DNA of 64,000 nt from Methylocystis hirsuta (lineage in GTDB: Bacteria > Pseudomonadota > Alphaproteobacteria > Rhizobiales > Beijerinckiaceae): the NCBI RefSeq assembly GCF_003722355.1, contig NZ_QWDD01000001.1:1488001-1552000 (forward strand), given 5' to 3'. Positions 29,044 to 38,938 of this stretch are shown here, in pieces. Numbering within the stretch: the first letter of the stretch is position 1; each line of letters opens with the position of its first letter. The notes beneath the pieces were generated by a model, which did no database searches, was not told where the DNA came from, and worked only from the letters and a program-made list of their open reading frames with translations. Both the position numbers and the translations under genes were made by a program.

Positions 29044-31020
29044 CTACTCGCGCTGAAAATGCTCGTAGACGAGCCGCGCCGTCGTCTTGTTGACGCCGGG
29101 CACCTTCTCCAGATCCGAAAGCGCGGCTTTCGACACAGCCTTCGCCGACCCAAACGCCAGGAGCAGCGCGCGTTTGCGCGATGGTCCGACGCCGGCGATC
29201 TCGTCGAGCGGATTCTTGGTGAATTCCTTCTTGCGCCGTGCGCGATGCGTGCCGATCGCGAAACGATGCGCTTCGTCGCGCAGGCGCTGCACAAAGTAGA
29301 GCGCCGGATCGTGCGGCGGCAGGCGAAACGGCTCGCGACCTTCGACGAAGAATGTTTCGCGCCCGGCGTTGCGGTCGGCGCCCTTGGCGATCGACGCGAT
29401 CGCCACCCCTTCGACTCCAAGTTCGCGTAACACTTCCCGCGCGACGTCGAATTGGCCGCGTCCGCCGTCGATCAGAACGAGATCCGGCTTTGCCGGAAAG
29501 GCGTCGCCGTCCTGATCTTTCTCCCCATCCTTGGCGAGCCGCGCGAACCGTCGCGTCAGCACCTCGCGCATCATGCCGAAGTCGTCCCCCGGCGTGATCT
29601 CCGCGCTTCTGATGTTGAACGTGCGGTAGTGGGCTTTCATGAATCCGGCAGGGCCCGCGACGATCATCGCGCCGATCGCCTGCGCGCCGCCGGTGTGGGA
29701 ATTGTCGTAGACCTCAATGCGCCGCGGCGTGGCGGCCAGACCAAAGGCCTGGCCAAGCGCCGCGAGCAGACGCTGCTGGCTTGCGTCTTCGGCGAGCTTG
29801 CGCCCGAGCGCCTGCCGCGCGTTCTGAAGCGCGTGGTCCACGAGTTCGCGCTTCTCGCCGCGCTGCGGCGCGATCACTTCGATCCGTCGGCCAAGCCGCG
29901 CGGTCAAGGCTTCTTCGAGCAGCGCGGCGTCCTCGATCGGATGGGAGAGAAAGACGCAGCGCGCCGAAGGGTGCTCCTGATAAAACTGCGCGAGAAAGGC
30001 GTCGAGGACTTCGGATTCGGACAGCGTCGCGTCAGCGCGGGGGAAGTAGGAGCGATTGCCCCAGTTCTGATAGGCGCGAAAGAAGAACGCTTCGACGCAG
30101 AAGCGTCCGGCGTCCTTGGCGATGGCGAAGACGTCGGCTTCTTCGACGCCGCGCGGATTGATCCCCTGCGCGCCTTGAACCGCCGAGAGCGCCGAGATTC
30201 GGTCGCGCAGCCGCGCCGCGCGCTCGAATTCCAGCCGCTCGGAGGCTTCGGTCATTTCGCGCGCCAGCTGTTCGCGGACGTTGCGACTTTTGCCGGAGAG
30301 GAAATCCCGCGCCTCTCGCACGAGCTCGGCGTAATCCTCCGTGGAGATTTCACCGGTGCACGGGCCCGAACAGCGTTTGATCTGATAGAGCAGGCACGGA
30401 CGCGTGCGATTGTCATAGAAGCTCTGCGCGCAGGATCGCAAAAGAAAAGCGCGCTCCAGCGCATTCAGCGCCCGATTGACCGCCCAGACGCTGGCGAAGG
30501 GACCGAAATAGTCTCCCTTGCGTGCGCGGGCGCCCCGGTGCTTCAGGATCTGCGGCGCATCATGATCCCTGGCGATCAGAATGTAGGGGAAGGACTTGTC
30601 GTCGCGCATCAGCACGTTGAAGCGCGGCTTCATCTGCTTGATGAGATTGGCTTCCAAGAGCAGCGCGTCGGTTTCGGTCTCGACCGAGATGAACACCATC
30701 GTCGTCGTCGCCGAGATCATCCGCGCAATGCGGTTCACATGACCCGCAAGACGCGTATAGCTCGCGACGCGCTTGCGCACGTTTTTTGCCTTGCCGACGT
30801 AGAGCACCTCGCCGTTTTCGGCGATCATGCGATAGACGCCGGGCCCGTTCGGCGCGTGACGCCAATGCTTCTTGATGACGTCGACGCCGCGCTTGACGCT
30901 TTCGGGCGTCTCGGGCGCGTCCTCGCACAGCTTCGCCTGCGCCTCCTCAGCGGCGTCGGGCGCATCAAAGACGTCGTCTTCCTCGGGGGGAAGATCGCGT
31001 GGATTTGCGTGGGCAGTCAT
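29044..31020 (-). CDS. uvrC: excinuclease ABC subunit C
   Basis: Dual-incision nuclease of nucleotide excision repair. About 658 residues: GIY-YIG domain near residues 55-140 ([20 protein letters not shown]), a Cys region ([19 protein letters not shown]), the UvrB-binding UVR helix ([20 protein letters not shown]), the RNase H-like C-terminal nuclease ([21 protein letters not shown]) and terminal helix-hairpin-helix motifs. The ATG at 31020 excludes 50 low-complexity residues of the longest frame. An acidic N-terminal extension of about 45 residues precedes the nuclease domain. Confidence 0.95.
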   Translation of the reverse strand: MTAHANPRDLPPEEDDVFDAPDAAEEAQAKLCEDAPETPESVKRGVDVIKKHWRHAPNGPGVYRMIAENGEVLYVGKAKNVRKRVASYTRLAGHVNRIARMISATTTMVFISVETETDALLLEANLIKQMKPRFNVLMRDDKSFPYILIARDHDAPQILKHRGARARKGDYFGPFASVWAVNRALNALERAFLLRSCAQSFYDNRTRPCLLYQIKRCSGPCTGEISTEDYAELVREARDFLSGKSRNVREQLAREMTEASERLEFERAARLRDRISALSAVQGAQGINPRGVEEADVFAIAKDAGRFCVEAFFFRAYQNWGNRSYFPRADATLSESEVLDAFLAQFYQEHPSARCVFLSHPIEDAALLEEALTARLGRRIEVIAPQRGEKRELVDHALQNARQALGRKLAEDASQQRLLAALGQAFGLAATPRRIEVYDNSHTGGAQAIGAMIVAGPAGFMKAHYRTFNIRSAEITPGDDFGMMREVLTRRFARLAKDGEKDQDGDAFPAKPDLVLIDGGRGQFDVAREVLRELGVEGVAIASIAKGADRNAGRETFFVEGREPFRLPPHDPALYFVQRLRDEAHRFAIGTHRARRKKEFTKNPLDEIAGVGPSRKRALLLAFGSAKAVSKAALSDLEKVPGVNKTTARLVYEHFQRE

Positions 31021-31199
31021 TGCCCTAGATCTATTCGCCGCCGGCCGCGATGGAAAGAGTCGCTGGAGGCGCCCGGCCGGACCAAAGAGCTGTGTAGAAC
31101 CTCGAGCCGCCGCGCATTTCCCCTGAGCGCCGCCTTGCGCCCCGCCTGCCGTCTGGCCACAGTCCTGCAAAGCTTGGGCTGCAGCGATCAGGGGACGAC

Positions 31200-32309
31200 A
31201 TGCAGGCGGCGAGGATCACCGTTGGCGCGGTCCTGTTTCCGGCGCTGGCGCTGGGGCTGGCCGGCGTTTTTCTGTTCGGCGAGCGCTGGATCGCGCAAAT
31301 TCCGGCGTCCATCGATTTCGCTCCGCCGACCCTCGCGGCGGTCTTGTTGATCGGGGCCGTCTTCGCCGCCTTGCAGCACGCCGAAATTCTCGGCGCCAAA
31401 ACGGGCGAACCCTATGGCACGCTCGTCCTCACGATCGCCGTGACGTTCATCGAGGTCGCGATCATGGCCTCGATGGTCGAATATGGCGACGAGGATCCGA
31501 CCGAAGCGCGCGAGGCGGTTTTCTCCGCGATCATCATCGTGTGCAACGGGCTTGTCGGCCTCTGCCTTCTGCTCGGCGGCTTCCGTCACCATGAGCAGGA
31601 ACTCCAGCCGATGGCGACGAGCGCCTATCTGGCCATCCTGATCGCGCTTTCCGTGCTTACGCTCATTCTGCCCGATTATACGACGTCGAGCTACGGACCT
31701 ACTCTGTCGACAATTCAGCTCATTTTCATCAGCGTTCTGTCGGTGCTGCTCTATGGCGCATTTCTCTTCATTCAGACGGTGCGGCATCGATCCTACTTTA
31801 TCGACGTGCACGTCGCCGCCGTGGGCCACGGCGAGGCGAAGCCTTCGCGCGCGATGACGATCTTCGCAGTTTTGGGACTGGGCGCCAGCCTGCTTGGAGT
31901 CTCGCTGCTCGCGGAGCGCGTCATTCCCGGTCTTGAAGAGGCGCTTCGCTGGGGGGGCGTCGACGACGTGAACCGGGTGACCGGCGCGGCTGTGGCGATG
32001 TTGGTCCTGCTCCCCGAATCGCTGAACTCGATCCGCGCGGCGACCCGCAACGCGCTTCAGACAAGCCTCAACGGCGCGCTCGGTTCTGTCGTCGCGACGA
32101 TCGGGCTCACCGTTCCCGCCGTGGCGCTGCTGAGCGTCGCGACGGACCGGGACATCGTCTTCGGTCTCGAAAAACGCGACACCGTCTTGCTGCTGCTGAC
32201 ATTGCTGCTCAGCGTTGTGAGCTTCGGCGCCGGCCGCACGAATCTCATGACCGGGCTGGTGCATCTCGTCGTTTTCGCGACATATATTTTTCTTTTGTTC
32301 GTGCCCTAA
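31200..32309 (+). CDS. CaCA-family calcium/proton antiporter (ChaA/CAX type)
   Basis: A membrane exchanger of 369 residues with about 11 TM helices. The two alpha-repeat signatures are [19 protein letters not shown] (with an acidic linker [12 protein letters not shown]) and [20 protein letters not shown] with [12 protein letters not shown], as in ChaA/CAX H+-coupled Ca2+ (or Na+/K+) exporters. It starts 180 bp from the uvrC start in divergent orientation. A glutathione S-transferase gene follows after 20 bp, probably in the same transcript. Confidence 0.87.
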   Translation: MQAARITVGAVLFPALALGLAGVFLFGERWIAQIPASIDFAPPTLAAVLLIGAVFAALQHAEILGAKTGEPYGTLVLTIAVTFIEVAIMASMVEYGDEDPTEAREAVFSAIIIVCNGLVGLCLLLGGFRHHEQELQPMATSAYLAILIALSVLTLILPDYTTSSYGPTLSTIQLIFISVLSVLLYGAFLFIQTVRHRSYFIDVHVAAVGHGEAKPSRAMTIFAVLGLGASLLGVSLLAERVIPGLEEALRWGGVDDVNRVTGAAVAMLVLLPESLNSIRAATRNALQTSLNGALGSVVATIGLTVPAVALLSVATDRDIVFGLEKRDTVLLLLTLLLSVVSFGAGRTNLMTGLVHLVVFATYIFLLFVP

Positions 32310-32329
32310 TCATCACGCGTGGAGCGCCA

Positions 32330-32974
32330 ATGAGCGACGACAGTCTGATCTTGTATTACGCGCCGCGCACGCGCGCCTCGGGCGTGCTGACTCTGCTCGA
32401 GGAACTCGACGTTCCTTACGAGCTGCGCGTGTTGAATTTCCAGCTCGACGAACAACGCAAGCCGGAATATTTCGCCGTCAATCCGCTCGGAAAAGTGCCG
32501 GCCATCGTTCACAATGGCGCGCTTGTGACCGAGCTTGGCGCGATTTTCATCTATCTTGCCGACGCTTTTCCGCAGAAAGGCCTCGCGCCAACTATTGGCG
32601 ACGCCTTGCGCGGGCCTTATCTGCGCTGGCTCGTGTTCTACGGGTCGGCATTCGAGCCTGCGATCGTCGATCGTTCGATGAAGCGCGAGCCGGCGCCTGC
32701 AAGCCGAAGTCCCTACGGCGATTTCGATGGCGTCATGGCGCTGATCAACGCGCAATTGGGGGCTGGCCCCTATCTCTTCGGCGAGCGCTTCACCGCCGCC
32801 GACATTCTTTGGGGCGCCGCGCTGCGGTGGACAGTCGGTTTTGGCCTTGTTCCCGAAAGCGAGCACATCTCCGCCTATGTCGAGCGCGTGACGTCGCGTC
32901 CATGCTTTGCGCGCGTCGCGCAGACCGACGACGAGCTGCTCAAGATTCATGAAGCGGCGGCGGCGACTCGATGA
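32330..32974 (+). CDS. glutathione S-transferase family protein
   Basis: A 214-residue soluble protein. The N-terminal thioredoxin-like domain has YAPRTRASGVLTLLEEL, then NPLGKVPAIVHNGALVTELGAI, the cis-Pro and glutathione-binding Glu-like region; the C-terminal helical domain contains ERFTAADILWGAALRW, the conserved capping motif. Substrate unknown. TGGAG lies upstream of the ATG. Confidence 0.88.
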   Translation: MSDDSLILYYAPRTRASGVLTLLEELDVPYELRVLNFQLDEQRKPEYFAVNPLGKVPAIVHNGALVTELGAIFIYLADAFPQKGLAPTIGDALRGPYLRWLVFYGSAFEPAIVDRSMKREPAPASRSPYGDFDGVMALINAQLGAGPYLFGERFTAADILWGAALRWTVGFGLVPESEHISAYVERVTSRPCFARVAQTDDELLKIHEAAAATR

Positions 32975-33005
32975 GTGGTTCGCCAAAGGGGCTCTTTTTG
33001 AAACC

Positions 33006-33674
33006 TCACCAGTCGATCGGCGTCTCGCCACGCGCGACGAGATAGTCGTTCGCCATCGAAAAATGCTTGCAGCCGAAAAAGCCATTGTTGGCCGAAAGCG
33101 GCGAGGGATGCGCGCATTCGAGCACGAGATGTTTGCGCCGATCAATCCCGGTGCCCTTGCGCCGGGCGTAGGCGCCCCACAGCATGAAGACGACGGCTTC
33201 GCGTTCGCGCGATAGCGCGTGAATGGCGGCGTCGGTGAATTGCTCCCAGCCCTTGTTCTGGTGCGAGCCGGCGGCGTTCTCGCGCACGGTGAGCGTGGCG
33301 TTGAGCAGCAGCACGCCTTGTCGCGCCCAACGCAAAAGATCGGGATCGCGTGAAACCGGACGGCCGAGATCGGCTTCGATTTCCTTGAAGATGTTCTGGA
33401 GCGAGGGCGGCGGCGGTGTGTTGGCGCCGACGGCGAAGCAAAGGCCGCAGGCCTGGCCGGCGCCGTGATAGGGGTCTTGCCCGAGAATGACGACTTTCAC
33501 TCTGTCGAACGGACATTCGTCGAAGGCGCGAAAAATCTGCGACGCCGGTGGATAGATGCGGCTTGCGACATATTCGCCGCGGACAAATTCCCGCAGCTCG
33601 CGGAAATAGGGCTGTTCGAATTCCGCAGCGAGATGTTTGCGCCAGCTTTCTTCGAGACGGACGGGTTTGGTCAT
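33006..33674 (-). CDS. ung: uracil-DNA glycosylase
   Basis: Base-excision repair enzyme removing uracil from DNA. 222 residues of family 1: catalytic water-activating motif GQDPYHGAGQACGLCF, then LLNATLTVRENAAGSH, VFMLWGAYARRKG, and the Leu-intercalation/His motif ECAHPSPLSANNGFFG. Its ATG overlaps the stop of the tiny upstream frame (33671-33814) as ATGA, so ung is now translationally coupled to the HEPN/MNT remnant. Confidence 0.95.
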   Translation of the reverse strand: MTKPVRLEESWRKHLAAEFEQPYFRELREFVRGEYVASRIYPPASQIFRAFDECPFDRVKVVILGQDPYHGAGQACGLCFAVGANTPPPPSLQNIFKEIEADLGRPVSRDPDLLRWARQGVLLLNATLTVRENAAGSHQNKGWEQFTDAAIHALSREREAVVFMLWGAYARRKGTGIDRRKHLVLECAHPSPLSANNGFFGCKHFSMANDYLVARGETPIDW

Positions 33675-33814
33675 TTTGAAGGGCCGGTCGTAGCGCGGCT
33701 TGCTTCGGAAATGATCTCAATTGCGCGTTGGATGGCATGGCGCAGAAGCCATTGCCGCTGATCGTCGGCCGGGCTCTTTCCGCGCACGGCGGCGTGGAGG
33801 AATTCGCGAGCCAT
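33671..33814 (-). pseudogene. truncated HEPN (HepT-like) fragment
   Basis: A 47-codon frame encoding MAREFLHAAVRGKSPADD, then RHAIQRAIEIISEASR and a short tail. The helix RAIEIISEAS matches the middle of HepT/DUF86 HEPN ribonucleases, but the usual first helix and the catalytic Rx4-6H segment are missing, and the frame stops at ung. It overlaps the MNT gene by one base (TAATG), as hepT/mntA pairs do. I read it as a decayed toxin remnant; an independent small protein is the alternative. Confidence 0.6.
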
Positions 33815-34110
33815 TAAAAAACGCGGACCGCCGATTTCTCGATCGCCTGGCGCAGGCGAGGATGCAGGCCGTCCCGAGCGGTCAAATCCACCGCAGTCTT
33901 CAACTCATCCTCGAGAAAAAGTTTAATGCCGACAAGATCAAATGCGTTGAATCGGCTGGCGGGATCATAGTCGATGAAAAGATCGAGATCGCTGTCCGCC
34001 GCCGCTTCATCGCGTGCGGCGGAGCCAAAAAGGAATAAGGATGTCACGCCGCGAGCCTTGATGGCCGGCGCGTATTCCTGCAGTCGAGTGATGGCTTCGA
34101 CGCGTTTCAT
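33814..34110 (-). CDS. MNT-type minimal nucleotidyltransferase (MntA-like antitoxin)
   Basis: A 98-residue protein. LFLFGSAARDEAAADSDLDLFID carries the polymerase-beta signature GS (29-30) followed by DxD (41 and 43), as in MntA proteins that AMPylate and silence HepT toxins. All three key positions are intact. It directly overlaps the HEPN fragment downstream, so the pair is a toxin-antitoxin module whose toxin part seems broken. Confidence 0.85.
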   Translation of the reverse strand: MKRVEAITRLQEYAPAIKARGVTSLFLFGSAARDEAAADSDLDLFIDYDPASRFNAFDLVGIKLFLEDELKTAVDLTARDGLHPRLRQAIEKSAVRVF

Positions 34111-34142
34111 AAAGCCAGTCTAATCGAAAAGCGCGCCTTTGC

Positions 34143-35462
34143 TCAATCCTGCAGCGGGCCCCAGGCGGGATCGCTCGCATAGCCTGGCGTCGGCACCTGA
34201 GTCTCCGAACGGCCGAAGACGTCGACCATGTAGATTTTTGGTCCGCCGCCGCCGGAGGAGTCGCGAAAGAACATCAGGAAGAGACCGTTGGGCGCCCAGG
34301 TCGGCCCTTCATTGTGAAAGCCCTCGGTGAGAATGCGCTCGCCGGAGCCATCGATCTTCATGACGCCGATCGCGAAATTGCCGCCGTTCTGCTTGGTGAA
34401 GGCGATGTAGTCGCCCTTTGGCGACCAGACGGGAGTCGAATAGCGGCCGCCGCCGAATGAAATGCGCTTTGCCTCACCGCCATGCGCGCCCATGACATAT
34501 ATCTGCTGCGAACCGCCGCGGTCGCTCTCGAAGACGATGCGCGCGCCGTCGGGCGAGTAAGAGGGCGCGGTGTCGATGGCGCCGGTGTCGGTCAGACGCA
34601 TCGTCGTGCGCGAGCGCAGATCCATCGTATAGAGATTGGTCGTCGAGCCCTGCGCCAGCGACATGATGATCTTCTGTCCGTCGGGCGAGAACCGCGGCGA
34701 GAAGGTCATGCCCGGAAAATTGCCGACCACTTCGCGCTGGCTGTTCTCGATATTCATCAACAGGACTTTGGGGTCGCCGTCGGCGCCAAACGACATGTAG
34801 GTGACGTCGAGCGAGTTGGGCGAAAATCGCGGCGTGACGACGAGTTCGTCGCCGCGCGTCAAATAGCGCACGTTCGCGCCGTCCTGATCCATCATGGCGA
34901 GGCGCTTGCGGCGCCTGTCCTTGGAGCCTGTTTCATCGACAAAGACGACGCGCGTGTCGAAGAAGCCTTTTTCGCCGGTGATGCGGGAAAAAACTGCGTC
35001 GGAGAGGAGATGCGCGACGCGCCGCATATTGGCGGCCTCGGTGACATATTGCTGGCCCGCGACTTGTTCGCCCGTCGTTACGTCGAAGAGTCGGAACTCC
35101 GTTTTCAGCCTGCCGTCGCCGGCGCGTTGGGAACGACCCGTGAGGACAAATTGCGCGTTCACAGCCTTGAAGGCCGGCAGATGGGGCGCGGCGTCCGGCG
35201 GCGCGGCGTTCGCGGGCAGGGCGCCCGGGTCGATCGGATTCAAGAACACCGAGCGTTTGAAGTTATTGAGCGTCACCGACGTCACGGTGCGCGCGGCGTC
35301 GTCGCCGACGAAAGGCGGGACGGCGATATTGACCGGCTGAAAGCCGCCGCCCTTGAGATCGATGATGCGTCCGGCGCGCGCCAGAGAAGCGGGAAGGACA
35401 GGGGCGAGCGCGGCGCCGGCGAGGAGGCCGGCGGCGGCGCGGCGGGTGATGCAGCGTGTCAT
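34143..35462 (-). CDS. tolB: Tol-Pal system translocation protein TolB
   Basis: Periplasmic beta-propeller of the Tol-Pal system, needed for outer-membrane constriction at division. 439 residues: signal peptide ending in [10 protein letters not shown], an N-terminal alpha/beta domain ([16 protein letters not shown], [13 protein letters not shown]), then propeller blades with repeated Sx4DG patterns ([35 protein letters not shown]). Last gene in the tolQRAB run in this window; no pal follows within range, as the next genes are the MNT/HEPN remnant and ung. Confidence 0.95.
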   Translation of the reverse strand: MTRCITRRAAAGLLAGAALAPVLPASLARAGRIIDLKGGGFQPVNIAVPPFVGDDAARTVTSVTLNNFKRSVFLNPIDPGALPANAAPPDAAPHLPAFKAVNAQFVLTGRSQRAGDGRLKTEFRLFDVTTGEQVAGQQYVTEAANMRRVAHLLSDAVFSRITGEKGFFDTRVVFVDETGSKDRRRKRLAMMDQDGANVRYLTRGDELVVTPRFSPNSLDVTYMSFGADGDPKVLLMNIENSQREVVGNFPGMTFSPRFSPDGQKIIMSLAQGSTTNLYTMDLRSRTTMRLTDTGAIDTAPSYSPDGARIVFESDRGGSQQIYVMGAHGGEAKRISFGGGRYSTPVWSPKGDYIAFTKQNGGNFAIGVMKIDGSGERILTEGFHNEGPTWAPNGLFLMFFRDSSGGGGPKIYMVDVFGRSETQVPTPGYASDPAWGPLQD

Positions 35463-35544
35463 AGGCGATATCTTTCAAGCATCGGCGTGAAGAAAGCGTA
35501 GCGCTTTGCCGCGATGGACGAGTTTGTTGGATGCGGCGTTTCAG

Positions 35545-35680
35545 CCCCCTCCCTGTCCCTCCCCCGCTTCGCTTCGCTCGCGGGAGAGGGGACGCTCACG
35601 ATCGGCGTTTGCGCGAGGCCGATGAAGCGCAGAGTTTGCTCCCTCTCCCGCGAGAGCGGGGGAGGGTTGGGGAGGGGGTG
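35545..35680. repeat. inverted pair of GGGGAGGG palindromic repeats
   Basis: Copies at 35545-35592 and 35638-35680 in opposite orientation, about 45 bp apart, in the tolA-tolB gap. Nearly identical sequences form the pair at 43485-43610. Confidence 0.8.
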
Positions 35681-35708
35681 AAGCCTTCGCCACGAACGAA
35701 CCAGTTCA

Positions 35709-36863
35709 CTAATTCGAATCCTGGAAGCGGATCGTGACCTCGTGCAGCGCCTCTTCGTAATAGGGCAGGAACTCGGGCGGAATGCGCATCGGGCTGCAGC
35801 GGCGCACCGCCTGCATCGCCTGCTCGCCGCGGGCGTGTTCGGTCGGACTCGCCGAGGCGTTCAGCAGTTTCGGACGCCCTTCGAGTTCGCCTTCGCGCGA
35901 AAGATGGAACTCGACGATCGGCGTATAGCTCTGCCCGCCAAGCGACAAGCCGGACGCCCAGCAGGGATAGTAGTGGTCGTGAATGTAGGCGGCGATGCGC
36001 GCCTCCATCGAAGCCGACATCGTTGCGGCCGCTCCCGTTGGCGCGCCGAGCGCAGCCGCCTGCGTCGCTCGGCCGGTCGCGGCCTTGCGTTGCGGCGCTT
36101 CGCGGCTCAGCAGTTTCGAGATGCTGGCGGCGTCGAATTTCGACTTCGGGGCATTCTCCTCGCCCGACTTCGGCTTCGACTCCTTGACGGCCTTTTCGGC
36201 GAGTTCGCCGATCGACGTCTCGGGCTCAGGCTTGTCTTGCTGCTTCTTGCTGTCGAGGAGCTTCGCCACCTCGTCGATCTTAAGCCGCTCTTTCGGTTTC
36301 TCCGTCGCGGCCGCGTCCTTTGCCGTGTTGTCCGGCTTCGTGCGGGCGGGCGGCTTTGGCTTCACGACTTCCGCTTCGTCCGGCTCCTTTTTCTCGGGCT
36401 CTTTCTTCTCCGGTTCCGGCGCAGCGGCTTTAGGCTTTGCCGCTGGCTTCGGTTCGGGCTGTTTTTCGACGGGCTTTGGCGGCGGCTCCGGCTTCGGCGG
36501 CAGCGCGGCGGCTCGCTTGGGCGGCGTCGGCGGCGCATCGTCGGCGGTCGGTTGCGGCAGCGGACGCGCTAAGGGGGGCGGCGGCGTTATGTCTTTCTTT
36601 GCTTCCGCGAGCGGCGGCTCTGGCTTTGTTTCAGCCTCGGGCGCGACCTTATCGACGCGCGGCGAGGGCTTGATCTCGCGTGCGGTTTTCTCGCCCTTCA
36701 TGATCTGCGTGAGTTCGCTGTCGGTGACGAGGTCGACCGGAACCATCTCCACTGCATCATCGAATTTCCGGGCGTCGGAAAACAGGACGAACGCCGCCAG
36801 AAGCAATCCCGCGTGGATTGCCGAGGAGAGAGGAAAACCGGGTTCGGAGCGCGAAATTTTCAC
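35709..36863 (-). CDS. tolA: TolA-like cell-envelope protein
   Basis: Links the TolQR motor to the outer membrane. 384 residues, GTG start: one N-terminal TM helix (LSSAIHAGLLLAAFVLF), a long Pro/Lys/Glu/Ala periplasmic region (about 65-285) with runs such as EPEKKEPEKKEPDEAE, and a C-terminal TonB/TolA domain (YPCWASGLSLGGQSYTPIV, then SREGELEGRPKLLNAS). The middle is more Pro-rich than the Ala/Lys helix of E. coli TolA, as is common in alphaproteobacteria. It starts 11 bp after tolR. Confidence 0.9.
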   Translation of the reverse strand: MKISRSEPGFPLSSAIHAGLLLAAFVLFSDARKFDDAVEMVPVDLVTDSELTQIMKGEKTAREIKPSPRVDKVAPEAETKPEPPLAEAKKDITPPPPLARPLPQPTADDAPPTPPKRAAALPPKPEPPPKPVEKQPEPKPAAKPKAAAPEPEKKEPEKKEPDEAEVVKPKPPARTKPDNTAKDAAATEKPKERLKIDEVAKLLDSKKQQDKPEPETSIGELAEKAVKESKPKSGEENAPKSKFDAASISKLLSREAPQRKAATGRATQAAALGAPTGAAATMSASMEARIAAYIHDHYYPCWASGLSLGGQSYTPIVEFHLSREGELEGRPKLLNASASPTEHARGEQAMQAVRRCSPMRIPPEFLPYYEEALHEVTIRFQDSN

Positions 36864-36874
36864 TTCCGCTCAGC

Positions 36875-37324
36875 TCACTTCTTCTCCTGCTCCGTCACCA
36901 GCGCGACCTTCTTGTAGCCGGCGCTTATGACAAGCGACATCACTTCGGCGACGCGGCCGTAGTTGACCGCCTTGGAGCCGCGCACATAGATGCGTTCGTC
37001 AAATCCCTGCTTCACGGCTTCCTTCAGCCTGTCGAGCAGCTGCGTCGTCTCGACCGGCTGATCCATCAGGAACACCTGTCCCTTCTCGTCGATGGCGATC
37101 GAGACCGGCTTCTGATCGATGTTGAGCGCGCCGGCCTTGGTCTGCGGAAGATCGACGGCGACGCCGGTGGCGAGCAGCGGCGCCGCCACCATGAAGATGA
37201 TGAGCAGCACCAGCATGACGTCGATGAACGGCGTCATGTTGATTTCGGCCATGGCGCCGTAGCGCGGCACGCCGCGCCGCCGCCTGCCGCCCTTGCGTCC
37301 CGGGGTCGAGAGGGAAGCGCCCAT
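36875..37324 (-). CDS. tolR: TolR/ExbD-family proton-channel component
   Basis: 149 residues. One TM helix (DVMLVLLIIFMVAAPLLATG) includes the conserved Asp in EINMTPFIDVMLVLLI that works with TolQ to use the proton motive force; the periplasmic part contains ISIDEKGQVFL-like and YVRGSKAVNYGRVAEVMSL segments. AAGGAG lies upstream of the ATG. Placed between tolQ and tolA in the standard order. Confidence 0.94.
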   Translation of the reverse strand: MGASLSTPGRKGGRRRRGVPRYGAMAEINMTPFIDVMLVLLIIFMVAAPLLATGVAVDLPQTKAGALNIDQKPVSIAIDEKGQVFLMDQPVETTQLLDRLKEAVKQGFDERIYVRGSKAVNYGRVAEVMSLVISAGYKKVALVTEQEKK

Positions 37325-37333
37325 GGTCGCTCC

Positions 37334-38077
37334 TTACGCCGCGCGATCGCGGTTCGAGGAGGCCGTGTGCTGGTCGATCTGCCGCGACAGGATCGCGGAG
37401 AACTCGTCGGCGAAGCTTTCCATCCGCGCCTGCGCCTTGGCGACGTCGCCCTGCATCTTGTTGTAGGCGATCAGCGCCGGAATGGCGGCGAACAGGCCGA
37501 TCGCGGTGGCGAGCAGCGCTTCGGCGATGCCGGGCGCGACGACGGCGAGCGAGGTGTTCTTCGAGGCCGCGATCGAGCGGAACGACGTCATGATGCCCCA
37601 CACGGTGCCGAAGAGGCCGACGAAGGGGCCGGCGGACGCCACGGTGGCGAGCACGAGCAGATTGGATTCAAGCTTCTCGACCTCACGGGCGATAGAGACG
37701 TCGAGCACCTTCTCGATACGCGCCTGCAGGCCCATGAAGGAGGCGCTGGCGCCCGCCTGGAAGGAGCGCTTCCATTCCCGCATGGCGGCGACGAAAAGCG
37801 TCGCCGTGCCGGTCTGCGGCCGCTCGGAGAGCTTGCCGTACAGCTCCTCGAGCGAATTGCCCGACCAGAAGTTTTCCTCGAAGCGATCCATCGAGCGGCG
37901 CATGCGCGCGAAAAGCAGCGTCTTGTCGATGATGATCGCCCAGCACCACACCGAGGCGGCGAGCAGTCCGACCATGACGATCTTGACGACGATATGCGCG
38001 CCCCAGAACATGCTCCAAATCGTGATGTCGGCGGCGGGAGCGGCGAGAGGGCTCGCGGCGATCTCGGCTGGATTCAT
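37334..38077 (-). CDS. tolQ: TolQ/ExbB-family proton-channel component
   Basis: 247 residues with three TM helices: about 18-40 and the conserved pair in LVLATVASAGPFVGLFGTVW and VAPGIAEALLATAIGLFAAI, which line the proton channel. The ATG at 38077 follows AAGGA; the open frame is longer but is not TolQ-like. First gene of tolQRAB on this strand; no ybgC precedes it here. Confidence 0.94.
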   Translation of the reverse strand: MNPAEIAASPLAAPAADITIWSMFWGAHIVVKIVMVGLLAASVWCWAIIIDKTLLFARMRRSMDRFEENFWSGNSLEELYGKLSERPQTGTATLFVAAMREWKRSFQAGASASFMGLQARIEKVLDVSIAREVEKLESNLLVLATVASAGPFVGLFGTVWGIMTSFRSIAASKNTSLAVVAPGIAEALLATAIGLFAAIPALIAYNKMQGDVAKAQARMESFADEFSAILSRQIDQHTASSNRDRAA

Positions 38078-38421
38078 GATTTGTCCTTGAGTCGGCAGGC
38101 GTTCTGCGGCGGCTTTGGCTGCGACGCCCGGTCTATCGCCTGCAATTTCGCCATTTGTGGGGCTGCGGTGCGACGCACAACAAATCATAGGGCTGGGGCA
38201 TTAACAAGCCGTAAGTCTTAAGCGAGGTTTGGAGGGGCGGCGCAGTCATACGGGCCCGCCTCGCGCTTGCGCTGGGTTTGCCGAGTGAATTCCAAGCGCG
38301 GTCTATGAGATTTCGTCGGCCGACGATCAACTATTGGGCGGAAAATCCCGCACTGTTTAAAGTTCTATTCGCAAGAGAGCCCGACGCCTCCACCTTCGAG
38401 CGAAGGCGTCAGGCGTGATCG
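38078..38421. other. non-coding gap with a hairpin after the Cys-rich protein gene
   Basis: 344 bp between tolQ and the 38422 gene. An imperfect hairpin at 38384-38416 (ACGCCT...CCTTCG/CGAAGG...AGGCGT) lies just past the stop of the minus-strand Cys-rich gene and could end its transcript, though no clear T run follows. The tolQ promoter should lie near 38100-38200. Nothing else is visible. Confidence 0.5.
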
Positions 38422-38772
38422 TTAGGGGCAGGTTCCCCAAATAACGCCCGACCAGATGGGGTTGGGGTTACTGTCGATATACACTGAAACTTTCACGCCA
38501 TGCGGGATAAAGCTCCCGCAGGTCTCGCCGCAGACCTTTATGCTGGCGCTGATCGGAATGCTCAGCGGGATCGTGATGCACTTGGTCCCAATCACGGGAA
38601 TATCGACGCAAAGCTGATGCGTCTGCTGATTGTAGCTTCCTTTCACGCAGAACTTTATGGCCAGCGCCAGAGCATTGGGCAGGAGCGCCTGAAACTCCGA
38701 AGCGCCGCCCTGCGCGGCGAAGCCTGAGACCGTGAAATCAGGAACTTGATTGGATGATGGATCATTCGCCAT
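38422..38772 (-). CDS. orphan six-cysteine protein, unknown function
   Basis: A 116-residue protein starting MANDPSSNQVPDFTVSGF with AAGGAGG eight bases upstream. Beta-strand-rich, with six Cys (in IKFCVKG, HQLCVDI, TKCITI, KVCGETCGS and the C-terminal GTCP), consistent with three disulfides or a metal site. The open frame continues to 38937 and would add a hydrophobic stretch with extra Cys, but that part is AT-rich and contains the repeated TGTAARCATT sites, so the shorter start is preferred. No signal peptide with that start. No family recognised. Confidence 0.7.
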   Translation of the reverse strand: MANDPSSNQVPDFTVSGFAAQGGASEFQALLPNALALAIKFCVKGSYNQQTHQLCVDIPVIGTKCITIPLSIPISASIKVCGETCGSFIPHGVKVSVYIDSNPNPIWSGVIWGTCP

Positions 38773-38862
38773 AGTAGAAGCCTCCTTGCAATTGCAGTTT
38801 GACATCAGTGTTACTCCAACGAGAACACAGTCTAGGCTAACGCATTCTAAAATGAAAGAGAA

Positions 38863-38938
38863 TGTAAGCATTTTTACAGTAAAATGAAATTTTAGATTGG
38901 CAATGTAAACATTTGTGTTTTTATCTACTGTAAACATT
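38863..38938. promoter_or_regulatory. three direct copies of TGTAARCATT upstream of the six-Cys gene
   Basis: TGTAAGCATT at 38863-38872, TGTAAACATT at 38904-38913 and TGTAAACATT at 38929-38938, all on the plus strand, within an AT-rich stretch 91-166 bp upstream of the 38772 start. Repeats this exact and evenly placed look like binding sites for a regulator. The regulator is not known. Confidence 0.55.

Noticed and set aside
29452..31350. Plus-strand frame of over 600 codons antisense to uvrC
   Set aside because: uvrC on the other strand has all domains; the antisense product is Arg-rich without any motif.
38773..38937. N-terminal extension of the six-Cys protein to 38937
   Set aside because: The extension overlaps the TGTAARCATT sites and lacks an SD, whereas AAGGAGG fits the 38772 ATG.
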